A stretch of DNA of 64,000 nucleotides from Rheinheimera pacifica (GCF_024809855.1 NZ_JANUEM010000015.1:1-64000), one strand, 5' to 3'; positions 8,732 to 20,017 are shown, counted from the first letter of the stretch. Numbers and translations are program-made. The notes: generated by a model not told the origin, from the letters alone.

Positions 8732-9703
8732 ATGCATCAAATTACAGGTAAAAGCCTTGTTGGCTTGCTGTTAGCCTTAACCACTGCTGTTTTATGGGGT
8801 ATTTTACCCATAGCTTTGAAAATTGTGCTTGATGTGCTAACAGCTAACACCATAACGGCAATTCGTTTTCTGGCGGCTGCGGTTATCGTTGGTATCTGGC
8901 TGGGAGCCCGGGGTAAATTACCCAAAGCTGCTTTGCTTCTTAGCCCCAACATAGCAAAACTGATGTTGATTGCCATAGCGGGCTTACTGTCTAACTACAT
9001 CATGTATTTAAGCGGGCTAAATTACCTCAGTGCAGAAACCGCACAGGTGGTTATTCAGCTCGCACCATTTTTAATGATGATAGGCGGTGTTTTTATATTT
9101 AAAGAACGTTTGTTACTGTGGCAAAAAGCCGGTGCAGTTATTCTGGTTGCAGGTTTATTGCTGTTTTTTAATGAGCGTCTGGTACAGCTGGTTTTACAAG
9201 CTGGCAGCGAAACACTGGGCGTGTTGCTGGTGATTGCTGCCGCGATAACCTGGGCGGCCTATGCTTTGGCACAAAAGCAATTACTGGTGCATTACACATC
9301 CAAACAAATTATGTATGTGCTGTATGCAGCGGGCACCATTGCGTTTATGCCAGTATCTGATTTCACGCCGCTGTTAACTATGACGGGTTTACACTGGCTG
9401 CTACTTATATTTTGCTGTTTAAATACCGTGGTGGCTTATGGCGCTTTTGCAGAGGCACTGCATCATTGGGAAGCATCTAAAGTCAGTGCGGTACTGGCTA
9501 TAACACCGCTGTTTACTATTTTATTTGCCAATATCGTAGGCTGGCTGTTTCCGGCTTATTTGGTTGCGCAACAACTTAATCTTTGGTCCTGGGTGGGTGC
9601 CACGCTAGTGGTAGTAGGATCAGCGTTAACCGCTCTGGCTCCACAGTTTGTGCAATATCACAACGCACGCAAAACACGTAAGCTGCAACGCGATGTGTTT
9701 TAA
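8732..9703 (+). CDS. DMT superfamily (EamA) inner-membrane transporter
   Basis: 323 residues with about ten hydrophobic helices in two EamA repeats, the usual architecture. Probably exports or imports a small metabolite; the substrate cannot be told. I start at ATG 8732 (MHQITGKSLVG), which begins just before the first helix. A TTG at 8678 in the same frame would add 18 hydrophilic, unconserved residues. Confidence 0.9.
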   Translation: MHQITGKSLVGLLLALTTAVLWGILPIALKIVLDVLTANTITAIRFLAAAVIVGIWLGARGKLPKAALLLSPNIAKLMLIAIAGLLSNYIMYLSGLNYLSAETAQVVIQLAPFLMMIGGVFIFKERLLLWQKAGAVILVAGLLLFFNERLVQLVLQAGSETLGVLLVIAAAITWAAYALAQKQLLVHYTSKQIMYVLYAAGTIAFMPVSDFTPLLTMTGLHWLLLIFCCLNTVVAYGAFAEALHHWEASKVSAVLAITPLFTILFANIVGWLFPAYLVAQQLNLWSWVGATLVVVGSALTALAPQFVQYHNARKTRKLQRDVF

Positions 9704-9723
9704 AAGCTGTAAATAGCAGGCAG

Positions 9724-9745
9724 TAAAAAGGGCTCTTATGAGCCC
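9724..9745 (-). terminator. pyk rho-independent terminator
   Basis: Stem GGGCTC/GAGCCC with a four-base loop, followed on the minus strand by TTTTTA, 22 bases beyond the pyk stop. The weaker T-content on + makes it mainly a pyk terminator. Confidence 0.85.
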
Positions 9746-9766
9746 TCAGTATTGATTATCGGTGGC

Positions 9767-11203
9767 TTACTTTACCTGCACAATTCTGCAGGTGTTAGAG
9801 GCACCGATAGTTTCCATAACATCACCGTGCGTCATAATAACCAGATCACCACTTTTTAAACCCGCTTTGGCTTTTACCGCTTCAATAGCAGCATCGGCCA
9901 GCGATTGTCCCTGTAACGCTGTGCTGTCAAAGAACGCCGGATAAACGCCGCGATACAATGCCATTTTGTTCAGCGTCTTAGTATGGCGCGACAAAGCGTA
10001 AATAGGTTGTGGCGAAGTAATACGTGACATCAGCTTGGCGGTATAACCAGATTCTGTCAGCGTAATAATGGCTTTGATACCTTCCAGATGGTTGGCGGCA
10101 TACATTGCGGATAATGCGATCGTTTCGCTTATTTCGGTAAAGGTCACATCCATACGGTGTTTGGAGATTTGCACACTGGGGTGTTTTTCCGCACCGTCAC
10201 ATACCCGGGCCATCGCCCGTACAGTTTCAGTCGGGTATTTACCGGCAGCCGTTTCAGCCGACAACATAACCGCATCTGTACCATCGAGCACGGCATTGGC
10301 TACGTCCATTACTTCGGCACGGGTTGGCATCGGGCTTTCAATCATGCTTTCCATCATCTGGGTTGCAGTAATCACCACCCGGTTTAACTGACGTGAGCGG
10401 GCAATAATGCGCTTTTGCTGGCCAACCAGCTCGGCATCACCAATTTCAACGCCTAAATCACCACGGGCAACCATTACGGCATCAGAAGCGCGGATAATAT
10501 CATCCAGCGTTTCATTATCTGCTACTGCTTCAGCACGTTCAATTTTTGCCATAATGCGGGCTTCAGAGCCTGCCGCCAGTGCTAAATCGCGGGCCAGGCG
10601 TAAGTCATCGCCGCAGCGTGGGAAAGATACCGCCAGATAATCAACGTCAATTTCTGCTGCGGTAATAATATCGCGCTTGTCTTTGTCAGTCAGGGCAGGG
10701 GCCGTTAAACCACCTCCCTGGCGGTTAATACCTTTATTGTTACTTAATTTACCACCAACGGTCACGGTAGTATAAACTCTGGCACCTTCAACACGGTCTA
10801 CCGTTAACTGAATACGGCCATCGTCCAGCAGTAATAAATCGCCGGCTTCTACGTCCTGTGGTAATTCTTTGTAGTCGATACCCACCTGATGTTCATCACC
10901 TTCGCCTTTTGGCAGCTCTGCATCCAGGACATAGGGCACGCCTTCTTCCAGTATCACAGAACCATTTTTAAAGGTAGATACGCGAATTTTTGGCCCTTGT
11001 AAATCACCTAAAATAGCAACGTGTGCGCCCAGTGCTGCAGCAGCACCTCGTACCATAGCGGCACGCTCACGGTGATCATCAGCACTGCCATGCGAGAAGT
11101 TCAGACGGAATACGGTTGCACCAGCCTTGATCAGTTTTTCAATGGAAATTTGGGTATTAGTGGCGGGGCCTAGCGTCGCGACGATTTTAGTTCTTCTGTG
11201 CAT
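9767..11203 (-). CDS. pykA: pyruvate kinase (PykA type)
   Basis: Converts phosphoenolpyruvate and ADP to pyruvate and ATP. 478 residues, matching PykA-type enzymes of about 480. N-terminal [14 protein letters not shown], metal- and phosphate-binding [22 protein letters not shown] and the [19 protein letters not shown] signature are all intact. A perfect HexR palindrome lies 53-67 bases upstream of the start codon, so it belongs to the same sugar-acid regulon as zwf-edd-eda. Confidence 0.95.
   Translation of the reverse strand: MHRRTKIVATLGPATNTQISIEKLIKAGATVFRLNFSHGSADDHRERAAMVRGAAAALGAHVAILGDLQGPKIRVSTFKNGSVILEEGVPYVLDAELPKGEGDEHQVGIDYKELPQDVEAGDLLLLDDGRIQLTVDRVEGARVYTTVTVGGKLSNNKGINRQGGGLTAPALTDKDKRDIITAAEIDVDYLAVSFPRCGDDLRLARDLALAAGSEARIMAKIERAEAVADNETLDDIIRASDAVMVARGDLGVEIGDAELVGQQKRIIARSRQLNRVVITATQMMESMIESPMPTRAEVMDVANAVLDGTDAVMLSAETAAGKYPTETVRAMARVCDGAEKHPSVQISKHRMDVTFTEISETIALSAMYAANHLEGIKAIITLTESGYTAKLMSRITSPQPIYALSRHTKTLNKMALYRGVYPAFFDSTALQGQSLADAAIEAVKAKAGLKSGDLVIMTHGDVMETIGASNTCRIVQVK
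10693..10700 (+). other. KOPS-like FtsK polarity octamer
   Basis: GGGCAGGG (GGGNAGGG), reads on + toward the dif-like site. Confidence 0.4.
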
Positions 11204-11255
11204 GGTTATTTCCTGCTTGTTGCAAAGAGGGTGTAGTATCTGGCTGTTAGTTTAA

Positions 11256-11270
11256 TGTAATTTAATTACA
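11256..11270. promoter_or_regulatory. HexR operator upstream of pykA
   Basis: TGTAATTTAATTACA, a 15-bp palindrome identical to the one upstream of zwf. It matches the known HexR consensus (TGTAATTAAATTACA type), at which HexR is relieved by 2-keto-3-deoxy-6-phosphogluconate. Confidence 0.88.
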
Positions 11271-11337
11271 GAATACAGCAAAGCGATGAAGAAAAATTAC
11301 AGGTTGGTGCAGTTGCCGGCACAACTGCACCGGCTTA

Positions 11338-12195
11338 TCAGTTGTTGAAATCTTTTTTATCGAAGCGGGAGCCGCGCAGGCTGTCTTTCACTTTTTTCAG
11401 GTTTTCCCGAAACTTACTGCCACGGCGCAGTGTAAAACCAGTGGCAAGAATATCAATAAGTACCAATTGTGCTACGCGTGACGCCATAGGCATGTACATG
11501 TCGGTATCTTCCGGCACGTCCAGCGACAATACCAGTGTGCATTCTTTTGCCAGTGGGCTGTCATAAGCGGTAACACCTATAACAGTAGCATCATTTTCAC
11601 GCGCTATAGCGGCAATATCACACAGGTTTTTTGTACGGCCGGTATGGCTGATGCATACCACAACATCGCCTTCGGCACTGTTTATTGCGCTCATTCGCTG
11701 CATCACGATGTCATCAAAACACACCACCGGCACATTAAAGCGGAAGAATTTATTCTGCGCGTCATGCGCCACAGAAGCAGAAGCACCCAAGCCGAAAAAA
11801 GAAATTTTCTTGGCCTGAGTCAGCACATCAACTGCACGGTTTATTGTGTTAATATCAACACGTTGCCTTGCGGTATCCAGTGCAGCCATCGTAGATTCAA
11901 AGATTTTAGCGGTATAGGCTTCCGGGCCGTCTTCTTCTTCTACATGCCGGTTAACATAAGGTGTGCCATTAGCAAGGCTTTGTGCTAAATGCAGCTTAAA
12001 ATCAGGAAAACCTTTAGTGTCCAGTCTGCGACAAAAGCGGTTGACTGTAGGTTCGCTTACGTCGGCCATTTTAGCTAATGCCGCTATACTACTATGTATA
12101 GTGGTCTGCGGGTTAGCCAGAATGACATCGGCTACTTTACGCTCCGATTTACTAAAACTGTTTACGCTATTGACGATTTTTTCCAGCACGTTCAT
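11338..12195 (-). CDS. hexR: RpiR family transcriptional regulator HexR
   Basis: 285 residues: N-terminal RpiR helix-turn-helix (about 1-77, with MADVSEPTVNRFCRRLD as the recognition region) and a SIS sugar-phosphate-binding domain (about 125-265; FGLGASASVAHDAQNKFFR). Known HexR proteins sense KDPG and control zwf, edd, eda, pyk and gap genes. Both the flanking pyk and the divergent zwf carry identical operators here, so its targets are directly visible. Confidence 0.95.
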   Translation of the reverse strand: MNVLEKIVNSVNSFSKSERKVADVILANPQTTIHSSIAALAKMADVSEPTVNRFCRRLDTKGFPDFKLHLAQSLANGTPYVNRHVEEEDGPEAYTAKIFESTMAALDTARQRVDINTINRAVDVLTQAKKISFFGLGASASVAHDAQNKFFRFNVPVVCFDDIVMQRMSAINSAEGDVVVCISHTGRTKNLCDIAAIARENDATVIGVTAYDSPLAKECTLVLSLDVPEDTDMYMPMASRVAQLVLIDILATGFTLRRGSKFRENLKKVKDSLRGSRFDKKDFNN

Positions 12196-12353
12196 CCGGC
12201 AATTCCTGGCTTATAATTAGGCTGATACAGGTTGTAATACAGGGTGTAGCCCGTCAGGGCGGTGGTCAAAATAGTACTAAATTTACTACAAAACCACAGA
12301 TCCGTTGCTAAGGCTGCCTTATTATATAAGAATAGTCAAAACATTACGCAATC

Positions 12354-12368
12354 TGTAATTTAATTACA
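12354..12368. promoter_or_regulatory. HexR operator upstream of zwf
   Basis: TGTAATTTAATTACA, identical to the pyk site, 82 bases before the zwf start in the hexR-zwf divergent region. Confidence 0.9.
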
Positions 12369-12418
12369 AGATATCTGGTTTACAACCCTGTTATGCTGCG
12401 CTAGTATGGCCGAAGTGT

Positions 12419-12430
12419 TGTAAAATTACA
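12419..12430. promoter_or_regulatory. possible second, shortened HexR-like site at zwf
   Basis: TGTAAAATTACA is a 12-bp palindrome sharing the TGTAA/TTACA arms of the HexR site but with a three-base-shorter centre, 20 bases before the zwf ATG. It could be a weak second site or chance. Confidence 0.35.
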
Positions 12431-12449
12431 TCTAAATCAAGGGTCAGCT

Positions 12450-13919
12450 ATGACGACAACAGCACAAAATTCAGCATGTGATTTAATTCTGTTTGGCACC
12501 AAAGGTGATTTGGCACGGCGCAAGCTGTTACCGGCAATGTATCAGCTGGAAAAAGCAGATTTGCTTTGCCCTGAATCGCGTATTATCGGCGTTGCCCGTG
12601 ATGAAATGTCAACAGAAGCTTATGCTGAGCTGGTGTTAACCAATCTGAACAAGTTCCTTAAAGAACCGCTGGACAATGAGATATGGCAGCGTTTGCAGCA
12701 AAAGCTGGTATACGTGCAGCTGGATCTGGCAAATGAGCAAGACTATAAAAAGCTCACCGCAGTGACTGATATCAATAAGCGGGTACCGGTTAGCTACTTC
12801 GCCACACCACCTTCGTTATTCGGCTCTATCTGTAAAGGTTTAGCATTAGCCGGGCTGGCAGAAGAACCTGCGCGCGTGGTACTGGAAAAACCCATCGGCC
12901 ATGATTTAGCTTCATCTAAAGTGATCAATGATCAGGTTGCTGAGTTTTATAAAGAAAGCCAAATTTACCGTATAGACCACTATTTAGGTAAAGAAACAGT
13001 ACTAAACCTGTTGGCGCTGCGTTTTGCTAACGCTATTTTTGCCGGTAACTGGGACCATAACTCTATTGATCATGTGCAAATAACAGTTGCAGAAGAAGTT
13101 GGTGTAGAAGGGCGCTGGAGCTATTACGACGATGCCGGGCAAATGCGCGATATGGTGCAAAACCACCTGTTGCAGGTACTGACATTAATTGCGATGGAGC
13201 CGCCGGCACGTTTGGATGCAGACAGTATTCGCGACGAAAAACTAAAAGTGCTTAAAGCTCTGCGCCGCATTGATATCAGCAATATTCAGGAAAAAACTGT
13301 GCGGGGTCAGTACGGCAGCGGCTTTGTTGCCGGTAAATCCGCGCCTGGTTATCTGGAAGAAGAGGGCGCCAGGCCAAATAGTAAAACCGAAACCTTTGTT
13401 GCTATTAAGGTTGATATTGATAACTGGCGTTGGGCTGGGGTGCCGTTTTACCTGCGTACCGGTAAACGTATGGCATCTAAGTTAAGTGAAGTGGTGATTT
13501 GCTTTAAACCGCAACCTCACAATATTTTTCGCGCTACCTATAACCAGTTGCCCGCTAACAAACTAATTATTCGTTTACAGCCAGACGAAGGTGTGGAAAT
13601 TCAGGTGCTGAATAAGATACCTGGCCTTGGCGAAAATATGCGACTGCAGGAAAGTAAGCTTGATTTAAGCTTTGACGAAACCTTTAAATCGCAGCGTATT
13701 GCCGATGCATACGAGCGCCTGTTACTGGAAGCTATGCTGGGTAACCAGTATTTGTTTGTGCGCCGTGATGAAGTTGAACATGCCTGGAAATGGGTAGACG
13801 GTATTCTGAATGCGTGGAAAGCCAGCAACGAGCCACCAAAAACGTATCAGGCAGGTAGTTGGGGGCCGGTAGCGGCTATTTCTATGCTGGCCCGTGATGA
13901 GCGCAACTGGGAAGAATAA
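12450..13919 (+). CDS. zwf: glucose-6-phosphate 1-dehydrogenase
   Basis: Oxidises glucose 6-phosphate to 6-phosphogluconolactone with NADP+. 489 residues, the standard length. Coenzyme motif FGTKGDLARRKLLPAMYQL near the N-terminus, active-site RIDHYLGKE (about 174-182), and the EKPIGHD motif. First gene of zwf-pgl-edd-glk-eda, with 3 bases to pgl. Controlled from the HexR-site-bearing divergent region. Confidence 0.97.
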   Translation: MTTTAQNSACDLILFGTKGDLARRKLLPAMYQLEKADLLCPESRIIGVARDEMSTEAYAELVLTNLNKFLKEPLDNEIWQRLQQKLVYVQLDLANEQDYKKLTAVTDINKRVPVSYFATPPSLFGSICKGLALAGLAEEPARVVLEKPIGHDLASSKVINDQVAEFYKESQIYRIDHYLGKETVLNLLALRFANAIFAGNWDHNSIDHVQITVAEEVGVEGRWSYYDDAGQMRDMVQNHLLQVLTLIAMEPPARLDADSIRDEKLKVLKALRRIDISNIQEKTVRGQYGSGFVAGKSAPGYLEEEGARPNSKTETFVAIKVDIDNWRWAGVPFYLRTGKRMASKLSEVVICFKPQPHNIFRATYNQLPANKLIIRLQPDEGVEIQVLNKIPGLGENMRLQESKLDLSFDETFKSQRIADAYERLLLEAMLGNQYLFVRRDEVEHAWKWVDGILNAWKASNEPPKTYQAGSWGPVAAISMLARDERNWEE

Positions 13920-13922
13920 GCC

Positions 13923-14615
13923 ATGATGCAACTGAAGCAATTTAACAATACCAGTGCTCTGAATGACGATTTTGCCAGCCGCTTAGTCAGTATTCTGCAA
14001 CAGGCTATAGATGAACGCGGTGCAGCGTATATGGTGGTGTCTGGGGGGAAAACACCTCAGGCGCTGTTTAGTACCTTAAGTCAGGTTGATTTAGCCTGGG
14101 ACAAAGTTACGATATTGCTGGCCGACGATCGCTGGCTGGATGACAGTCAGCCAGATTCTAACGAGCGTTTGGTTAAAGCCACATTGTTGCAAAATAATGC
14201 TAAGGCAGCCCGTTTTATCAGCCTGTATGCCAATGTAGAATCAGCTTTTGAAGGCGTAGCTCAAGTGCTGCCGCGTATTACGCCGTTACCAACTTTTGAT
14301 GCCGTTATCCTTGGCATGGGTGAAGATGGCCACACGGCATCGTTATTTCCATGCAGTGCGCAAATTAAAGATGGCCTGGCTGATAACGCCCCTGTGGTAT
14401 TAGCAGTACAGCCACAAACTGCACCTTATCAGCGCATGTCGTTAAGTCTGCCCCGGCTGTTAAACAGCCGCAATATCTTTTTGCATCTGGTTGGCAGCAA
14501 TAAACTCGCGGTACTGAACAAGGCGATGGGTGAGCCGGATGTGCTTGCCATGCCAATCCGTGCCTTTTTACACCATCCTGTAGCGCAAGTTACGGTGATG
14601 TACACCGAAAACTAG
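13923..14615 (+). CDS. pgl: 6-phosphogluconolactonase (DevB type)
   Basis: Hydrolyses 6-phosphogluconolactone to 6-phosphogluconate. 230 residues of the glucosamine-6-phosphate isomerase/lactonase fold, with VSGGKTPQALF, LADDRWLDDSQPDSNERL and GMGEDGHTASLFP, the family's three conserved blocks. Lies 3 bases after zwf and 9 before edd. Confidence 0.95.
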   Translation: MMQLKQFNNTSALNDDFASRLVSILQQAIDERGAAYMVVSGGKTPQALFSTLSQVDLAWDKVTILLADDRWLDDSQPDSNERLVKATLLQNNAKAARFISLYANVESAFEGVAQVLPRITPLPTFDAVILGMGEDGHTASLFPCSAQIKDGLADNAPVVLAVQPQTAPYQRMSLSLPRLLNSRNIFLHLVGSNKLAVLNKAMGEPDVLAMPIRAFLHHPVAQVTVMYTEN

Positions 14616-14624
14616 GGGATAGTC

Positions 14625-16457
14625 ATGGATCCTGTGATTCAGAAAGTAACGGACAGAATTATTGCCCGCAGTACACGCAGCCGCGATATTTATCTGCAAC
14701 GGCTGGAAAAAGCCCGCTTAAAGGGCCCGCATCGGGGCGTATTAAGCTGTGGTAACCTCGCGCATGGTTTTGCAGCCTGTAACCAGCAAGAAAAAGGCGA
14801 CTTGCGTAGCCTGACCAAAGCAAACATTGGCATCGTATCATCTTATAACGACATGCTGTCGGCACATCAGCCGTATGAACACTATCCGACAATTATTAAA
14901 CAAGCAGTAAAAGATGTTGGCAGCGTAGCGCAATTTGCCGGTGGTGTGCCGGCAATGTGTGATGGCGTAACCCAGGGCCAGCCGGGTATGGAGCTTAGCC
15001 TGCTAAGCCGCGACATTATTGCAATGTCAGCAGCGGTAGGCTTATCGCACAATATGTTCGACGGCGGTTTAATGCTGGGCATTTGCGATAAAATTGTGCC
15101 GGGTCTATTTATGGCCGCCCTGAGTTTTGGCCATCTGCCATTTGTATTTGTACCGGCCGGCCCTATGCCTTCTGGCATTCCGAATAAAGAAAAAGCCCGC
15201 ATACGCCAGTTATATGCTGAAGGTAAAGTGGGTAAAGAAGAGTTACTGGCGGCTGAATCGGCCTCTTATCACTCTGCTGGTACCTGTACTTTTTACGGCA
15301 CCGCTAATTCTAATCAGTTAGTGGTGGAAATTATGGGCTTGCACCTACCGGGTGCGTCTTTTGTCAACCCCGGTACAGAACTGCGCGATGAGTTAACCAA
15401 AGCTGCTGCACGCCAGGTTACCCGGTTAACAGACTTAGGCACAGATTACCTGCCGGTAGGTAAAATGATCGATGCCAAAGCTATAGTAAACGGTATTGTT
15501 GGCTTGCTGGCTACCGGCGGTTCAACTAATCACACGATGCATTTAATTGCTATGGCCCGTGCGGCCGGTTTTATCGTTAACTGGGACGATTTTGCCGAGC
15601 TGTCTGCGGCAACACCACTGCTGACCCGTATTTACCCGAATGGCCAGGCCGATATTAACCATTTCCAGCATGCCGGTGGTATGGCGCTGCTGATCCGTGA
15701 GTTGCTGGACGCCGGTTTATTACATGAAGATGTGCAAACTGTTGCAGGCCCTGGTTTACGCCGTTATACGCAGCAACCGGTAATGCAAGACGGTAAACTG
15801 GTTTGGGTTGATGCACCGCAAACATCACTCGACCCGGATGTACTGGCAACGGTGAAAAAACCCTTTAAAGCCCATGGTGGCCTTGAAGTGTTGTCTGGCA
15901 ATGTTGGCCGTGGTGTGATTAAAACCTCGGCACTGCGCGAAGGCACCGAAGTTGTTAAAGCCCCTGCGGTGGTATTTTCCAGCCAGCATGAGCTGGATGC
16001 AGCCTTTAAAGCCGGTGAGCTAAACAAAGATTGTATAGTCGTTGTACGGTTTCAGGGGCCTAAGGCTTGCGGTATGCCAGAGCTGCATAAACTTACACCG
16101 CCACTGGGCGTGTTACAGGATCGCGGTTATAAAGTGGCGTTGGTAACTGATGGCCGTATGTCAGGCGCGTCAGGTAAAGTGCCTGCAGCTATTCATGTTA
16201 CGCCAGAGGCTATTGATGGCGGCAATATTGCCCGGATTAAAACCGGCGATATGATGTTGGTAGACGGCAACACCGGCCGGCTTGAAGTGCTGGTATCCGA
16301 TGCTGAGCTGGCCGCCCGTGATATTGCCACTACAGATATGGCAGAAAGTTACTACGGCATGGGGCGGGAAATGTTTGGCGCACTGCGCAGTCAGTTAACC
16401 GGCGCAGAGCAGGGTGCTTGCAGCTTATTTACTACAGAGGAGCATCTGCATGGTTAA
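14625..16457 (+). CDS. edd: phosphogluconate dehydratase
   Basis: Dehydrates 6-phosphogluconate to KDPG, first enzyme specific to the Entner-Doudoroff route. 610 residues (IlvD/Edd family, about 600). Iron-sulfur and metal ligands sit in [19 protein letters not shown] and [15 protein letters not shown]; the C-terminal [22 protein letters not shown] is also intact. Its stop overlaps the glk start by 8 bases. Confidence 0.97.
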   Translation: MDPVIQKVTDRIIARSTRSRDIYLQRLEKARLKGPHRGVLSCGNLAHGFAACNQQEKGDLRSLTKANIGIVSSYNDMLSAHQPYEHYPTIIKQAVKDVGSVAQFAGGVPAMCDGVTQGQPGMELSLLSRDIIAMSAAVGLSHNMFDGGLMLGICDKIVPGLFMAALSFGHLPFVFVPAGPMPSGIPNKEKARIRQLYAEGKVGKEELLAAESASYHSAGTCTFYGTANSNQLVVEIMGLHLPGASFVNPGTELRDELTKAAARQVTRLTDLGTDYLPVGKMIDAKAIVNGIVGLLATGGSTNHTMHLIAMARAAGFIVNWDDFAELSAATPLLTRIYPNGQADINHFQHAGGMALLIRELLDAGLLHEDVQTVAGPGLRRYTQQPVMQDGKLVWVDAPQTSLDPDVLATVKKPFKAHGGLEVLSGNVGRGVIKTSALREGTEVVKAPAVVFSSQHELDAAFKAGELNKDCIVVVRFQGPKACGMPELHKLTPPLGVLQDRGYKVALVTDGRMSGASGKVPAAIHVTPEAIDGGNIARIKTGDMMLVDGNTGRLEVLVSDAELAARDIATTDMAESYYGMGREMFGALRSQLTGAEQGACSLFTTEEHLHG

Positions 16458-17424
16458 GTTGCCTGCCTACGCTATTGTAGCCGATATCGGTGGCACCAAC
16501 GCCCGTTTTAGCCGGGTTGAGCTGGCCAGCCTGGCTCTGGACAACGTTGCGGTTTATCCCTGTGCCGAATTTGCCACTTTAGCTGACGCATTAGTCCATT
16601 ATCAGCAGCAACAAGGATTAACTGATATTAAACATGTTGCTATTGCTATAGCTTGCCCGGTAACCAGTGATCAGATCAGCATGACCAATTTTCACTGGCG
16701 TTTTTCGGTTAAAGCCATGCAGCAGCAACTGGGCCTCGAAGCACTGCAGGTAATGAATGACTTTACCGCTGTTGCTATGTGTTTGCCGGCGTTAACAGCA
16801 GAACAAAAAGTGAAAGTTGGCTCCGGCGAAGTTCAGCATGGTAAGCCTATGGCTGTGCTTGGTGCAGGCACTGGCCTGGGCGTTGCGCATTTGCTGCCGG
16901 TTAATGATCAGTTTATTCCGTTGCCCGGCGAAGGTGGCCATGTAGATTGGGCTGCGCAAACTGAGCAGGAATGGTTTATTCAGCAAATGCTGACCAAAGA
17001 ATATGGCCATGTGTCACCTGAACGGTTGTTATCAGGCCCCGGGCTTGAAGCCATTTACAAAGCACTGGCTCTGTATCGCCAACAGGTTGCTGCGCCACTT
17101 AGTGCCGCTAAGATTGCCAAACAGGCTCTGACAGGCGAATGTACGTTAGCCCGCGATACCGTGCTGCAATTTTTTGCCAGCCTTGGCAGCGTTGCCGGCG
17201 ATCTGTCGCTGACACTCAGTACCTTTGGTGGTGTTTATATCGCTGGTGGTATAGCCCCGAAATTATTACCTCTGCTTGCAGATAGCGAGTTTAGAGTACG
17301 TTTTGAAGCAAAAGGCCGGTTTAGCGCTTTTAATCGCCAGATCGCCACCTATGTCGTTACTGCAGAACAACCTGGATTGGTTGGCGCCGCAGTGTACCTG
17401 AAACAATTTTTGGCGAGTAATTAA
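16450..17424 (+). CDS. glk: glucokinase
   Basis: ATP-dependent phosphorylation of glucose. From ATG 16450 the protein is 324 residues, like E. coli Glk (321), and begins with the phosphate-binding [11 protein letters not shown]. The start has AGAGGAG upstream inside the end of edd. A longer reading from 16414 would add 12 residues read in another frame of edd. Also visible: MNDFTAVAM and [13 protein letters not shown]. In the operon it feeds free glucose into zwf. Confidence 0.95.
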   Translation: MVKLPAYAIVADIGGTNARFSRVELASLALDNVAVYPCAEFATLADALVHYQQQQGLTDIKHVAIAIACPVTSDQISMTNFHWRFSVKAMQQQLGLEALQVMNDFTAVAMCLPALTAEQKVKVGSGEVQHGKPMAVLGAGTGLGVAHLLPVNDQFIPLPGEGGHVDWAAQTEQEWFIQQMLTKEYGHVSPERLLSGPGLEAIYKALALYRQQVAAPLSAAKIAKQALTGECTLARDTVLQFFASLGSVAGDLSLTLSTFGGVYIAGGIAPKLLPLLADSEFRVRFEAKGRFSAFNRQIATYVVTAEQPGLVGAAVYLKQFLASN

Positions 17425-17425
17425 T

Positions 17426-18073
17426 ATGGCATTTGAAAACTGGCAGTTACAACCTGGGGTTTTGTTTGATCAGGGGCCTGTGGTACCTGTAATTGTGATT
17501 AAAGATCTCTCTGATGCTGTGCCGATGGCAAAAGCCTTGCTGGCAGGTGGCATTAAGGTGCTTGAAGTCACTTTGCGCACACCGGTAGCACTTGATGCTA
17601 TTCGTTTGCTGGCAGCAGAAGTGCCCGATGCTATTGTTGGCGCCGGAACCGTTACAACTGCAGCACAACTACAACAGGTGGTGGATGCCGGTGCTAAGTT
17701 TGCCATTAGTCCGGGTTTAACGCGTGAACTGCTGCAAGCCGGTAAAGATGCTGCAATTCCGCTGATCCCAGGCATCGCCAGTATTTCTGAGTTGATGGAA
17801 GGTACCGGTTTAGGTTACAGCCACTTTAAGTTTTTCCCGGCTGAAGCCGCTGGTGGAGTTAAGACCTTAAAGTCGATTTACGGCCCTTTTGCTGACATCC
17901 GCTTTTGCCCAACCGGTGGTATTAACGAGAAAAACTTTCTCGAATATCTGGCACTGCCAAATGTAAAATGTGTTGGTGGTTCCTGGATAGTACCCGATGA
18001 TGCAGTTGCTGCTAAAGACTGGCCGCGCATTACACAGCTGTGTAAAGCCGCAGTAGAACAAGCACGCCGCTAA
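17426..18073 (+). CDS. eda: KDPG/KHG aldolase
   Basis: Cleaves KDPG to pyruvate and glyceraldehyde 3-phosphate. 215 residues (usual 205-215), with VPVIVI, the catalytic Glu region LEVTLRTP and the Schiff-base lysine in [12 protein letters not shown], then CPTGGI. One base after glk; last gene of the operon, followed by a terminator. Confidence 0.97.
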   Translation: MAFENWQLQPGVLFDQGPVVPVIVIKDLSDAVPMAKALLAGGIKVLEVTLRTPVALDAIRLLAAEVPDAIVGAGTVTTAAQLQQVVDAGAKFAISPGLTRELLQAGKDAAIPLIPGIASISELMEGTGLGYSHFKFFPAEAAGGVKTLKSIYGPFADIRFCPTGGINEKNFLEYLALPNVKCVGGSWIVPDDAVAAKDWPRITQLCKAAVEQARR

Positions 18074-18097
18074 GAAGGTGATGTGAGGCTTCGCTTA

Positions 18098-18126
18098 CGC
18101 CTGGTAAATACCGGGCGTTTGTTTTT
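18098..18126 (+). terminator. terminator after eda
   Basis: Stem CGCCTGGTA/TACCGGGCG with a two-base gap and T-rich TTTGTTTTTG tail, 25 bases after the eda stop. Confidence 0.8.
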
Positions 18127-18230
18127 GAGTTTAACGGTAAAAGCGCGTATAGTGGCGCACTTTTATTCTTAGTCGTCTGTTACCCTTAGCTGCTTTGGGC
18201 TATTTGTCTTAACTTGTTCTGGAACACACT

Positions 18231-19820
18231 GTGATATCAACTGCTAACATTACAATGCAATTTGGCGCTAAGCCGTTGTTTGAAAATATATCGATTAAGT
18301 TTGGCGAAGGTAATCGCTATGGTTTAATTGGTGCCAACGGTTGCGGTAAATCAACATTTATGAAGATTTTAAGCCGGGAGCTGGAACCCAGCGCCGGTAA
18401 TGTATTTGTTGAACCAAACCACCGTGTAGCCAAGTTGCATCAGGATCAGTTTGCTTTTGAACAATATTCGGTTATTGATACCGTTATTATGGGGCATGCT
18501 GAGCTGTGGGCGGTAAAGGAAGAGCGCGATCGTATATACAGCAGTGCTGAAATGAGCGAAGAAGACGGCATGAAAGTGGCCGATCTGGAAGTCGCTTTTG
18601 GCGAAATGGACGGTTACACCGCGGAATCACGCGCCGGTGAGTTGTTAATTGGTGTGGGCATTCCGGTTGAACAGCATTTTGGCCCAATGTCAGCAATCGC
18701 GCCGGGCTTTAAATTACGGGTATTACTGGCACAGGTGCTGTTTGCCGATCCGGAAATAATGCTGCTGGATGAGCCAACCAACAACCTGGATATTAATACT
18801 ATTCGCTGGCTGGAAAATATTCTGGCTGAGCGTAACAGCACCATGGTTATTATTTCGCACGACCGTCACTTTTTAAACAGCGTTTGTACCCACATGGCCG
18901 ACTTAGATTACGGCGAGCTGCGCTTATATCCCGGTAATTACGATGAGTACATGTTTGCCGCCACTCAGGCCCGCGAACGTTTATTATCAGATAACGCGAA
19001 AAAGAAAGCCCAGATAGCTGAGCTGCAAACCTTCGTTAGCCGTTTTTCTGCCAATGCATCAAAAGCCAAGCAGGCAACATCGCGTGCTAAGCAGATAGAT
19101 AAAATTCAACTGGAAGAAGTTAAAGCCTCCAGCCGGGTCAATCCTTTTATCCGTTTCGAGCAACAAAAGCAGTTATACCGGCTGGCATTAGAAGTTGAGG
19201 GGCTGAACAAGAGTTTTGGCGAGCTGTCTTTGCTGAAAAACTTAGGCCTGACCATTGAAGTAGGCGAGAAAGTTGCCATTTTAGGCGCTAACGGTATTGG
19301 TAAAACCACTTTGCTTAAATGTCTGGTGGGTGATTTAACACCAGAATCCGGCATGGTGAAGTGGTCTGAAAATGCCAAAATTGGCTATTATGCGCAAGAT
19401 CATGCCCACGAATTTAATGAAGCGATGACATTGTTTGACTGGATGAGCCAGTGGAAGCAGCCATCAGATGACGAGCAGGCAATACGCGGTATTCTGGGGC
19501 GTTTGCTGTTTTCACAAGACGAGATAAAAAAATCGGTTAAAGTGCTTTCCGGTGGTGAAAAAGGGCGCATGCTGTTTGGCAAATTAATGCTACAACGGCC
19601 AAATATTCTGGTAATGGATGAGCCGACAAACCACCTGGATATGGAGTCTATCGAGTCGCTTAATCTGGCATTGGAGCATTACAAAGGCACCTTGCTGTTT
19701 GTCAGCCACGATCGCGAGTTTGTCTCCAGCCTAGCCAGCCGTATTATCGAAATTACCGACAAAGACATCCGTAACTTTGTGGGCACCTATGAAGAGTATC
19801 TTGCGGCACAAACTGCATAG
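18231..19820 (+). CDS. ybiT: ABC-F family ATPase YbiT
   Basis: 529 residues (E. coli YbiT 530), near-identical over most of its length. Two ABC domains: Walker [10 protein letters not shown] (about 35) and GANGIGKTT (about 347), each with a Walker B ending LDEPTNNLD or MDEPTNHLD, joined by the ABC-F linker [23 protein letters not shown] split across about 265-290. No membrane segments. ABC-F proteins act on ribosomes; YbiT's exact role is not settled. Starts with GTG. Ends at a strong terminator. Confidence 0.95.
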   Translation: MISTANITMQFGAKPLFENISIKFGEGNRYGLIGANGCGKSTFMKILSRELEPSAGNVFVEPNHRVAKLHQDQFAFEQYSVIDTVIMGHAELWAVKEERDRIYSSAEMSEEDGMKVADLEVAFGEMDGYTAESRAGELLIGVGIPVEQHFGPMSAIAPGFKLRVLLAQVLFADPEIMLLDEPTNNLDINTIRWLENILAERNSTMVIISHDRHFLNSVCTHMADLDYGELRLYPGNYDEYMFAATQARERLLSDNAKKKAQIAELQTFVSRFSANASKAKQATSRAKQIDKIQLEEVKASSRVNPFIRFEQQKQLYRLALEVEGLNKSFGELSLLKNLGLTIEVGEKVAILGANGIGKTTLLKCLVGDLTPESGMVKWSENAKIGYYAQDHAHEFNEAMTLFDWMSQWKQPSDDEQAIRGILGRLLFSQDEIKKSVKVLSGGEKGRMLFGKLMLQRPNILVMDEPTNHLDMESIESLNLALEHYKGTLLFVSHDREFVSSLASRIIEITDKDIRNFVGTYEEYLAAQTA

Positions 19821-19831
19821 TAATACCGCGA

Positions 19832-19855
19832 AAGCCGGTCAGTGCTGACCGGCTT
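19832..19855 (+). terminator. terminator after ybiT
   Basis: Perfect 10-bp stem AAGCCGGTCA/TGACCGGCTT with a GTGC loop, 12 bases after the stop; the trailing tail is only partly T-rich. Confidence 0.7.
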
Positions 19856-20017
19856 CTACTTTATAGCTTGATTTTCCTGCCTTTTGTCCCCATGTTGTTT
19901 TAAACTCAGTTTATTCACGCCCGGTAAGATACTGTTTTAACTGGTAGGGCTTAAGACTAAGCCAGTATTTTTATGCTATGTTAAGGCAGTCTCCGTGCTC
20001 ATTTAAGAGGAAGCGCT

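Noticed and set aside
11342-12220. Open frames on + opposite hexR
   Set aside because: Antisense shadows of a well-supported gene without ribosome sites or known domains.
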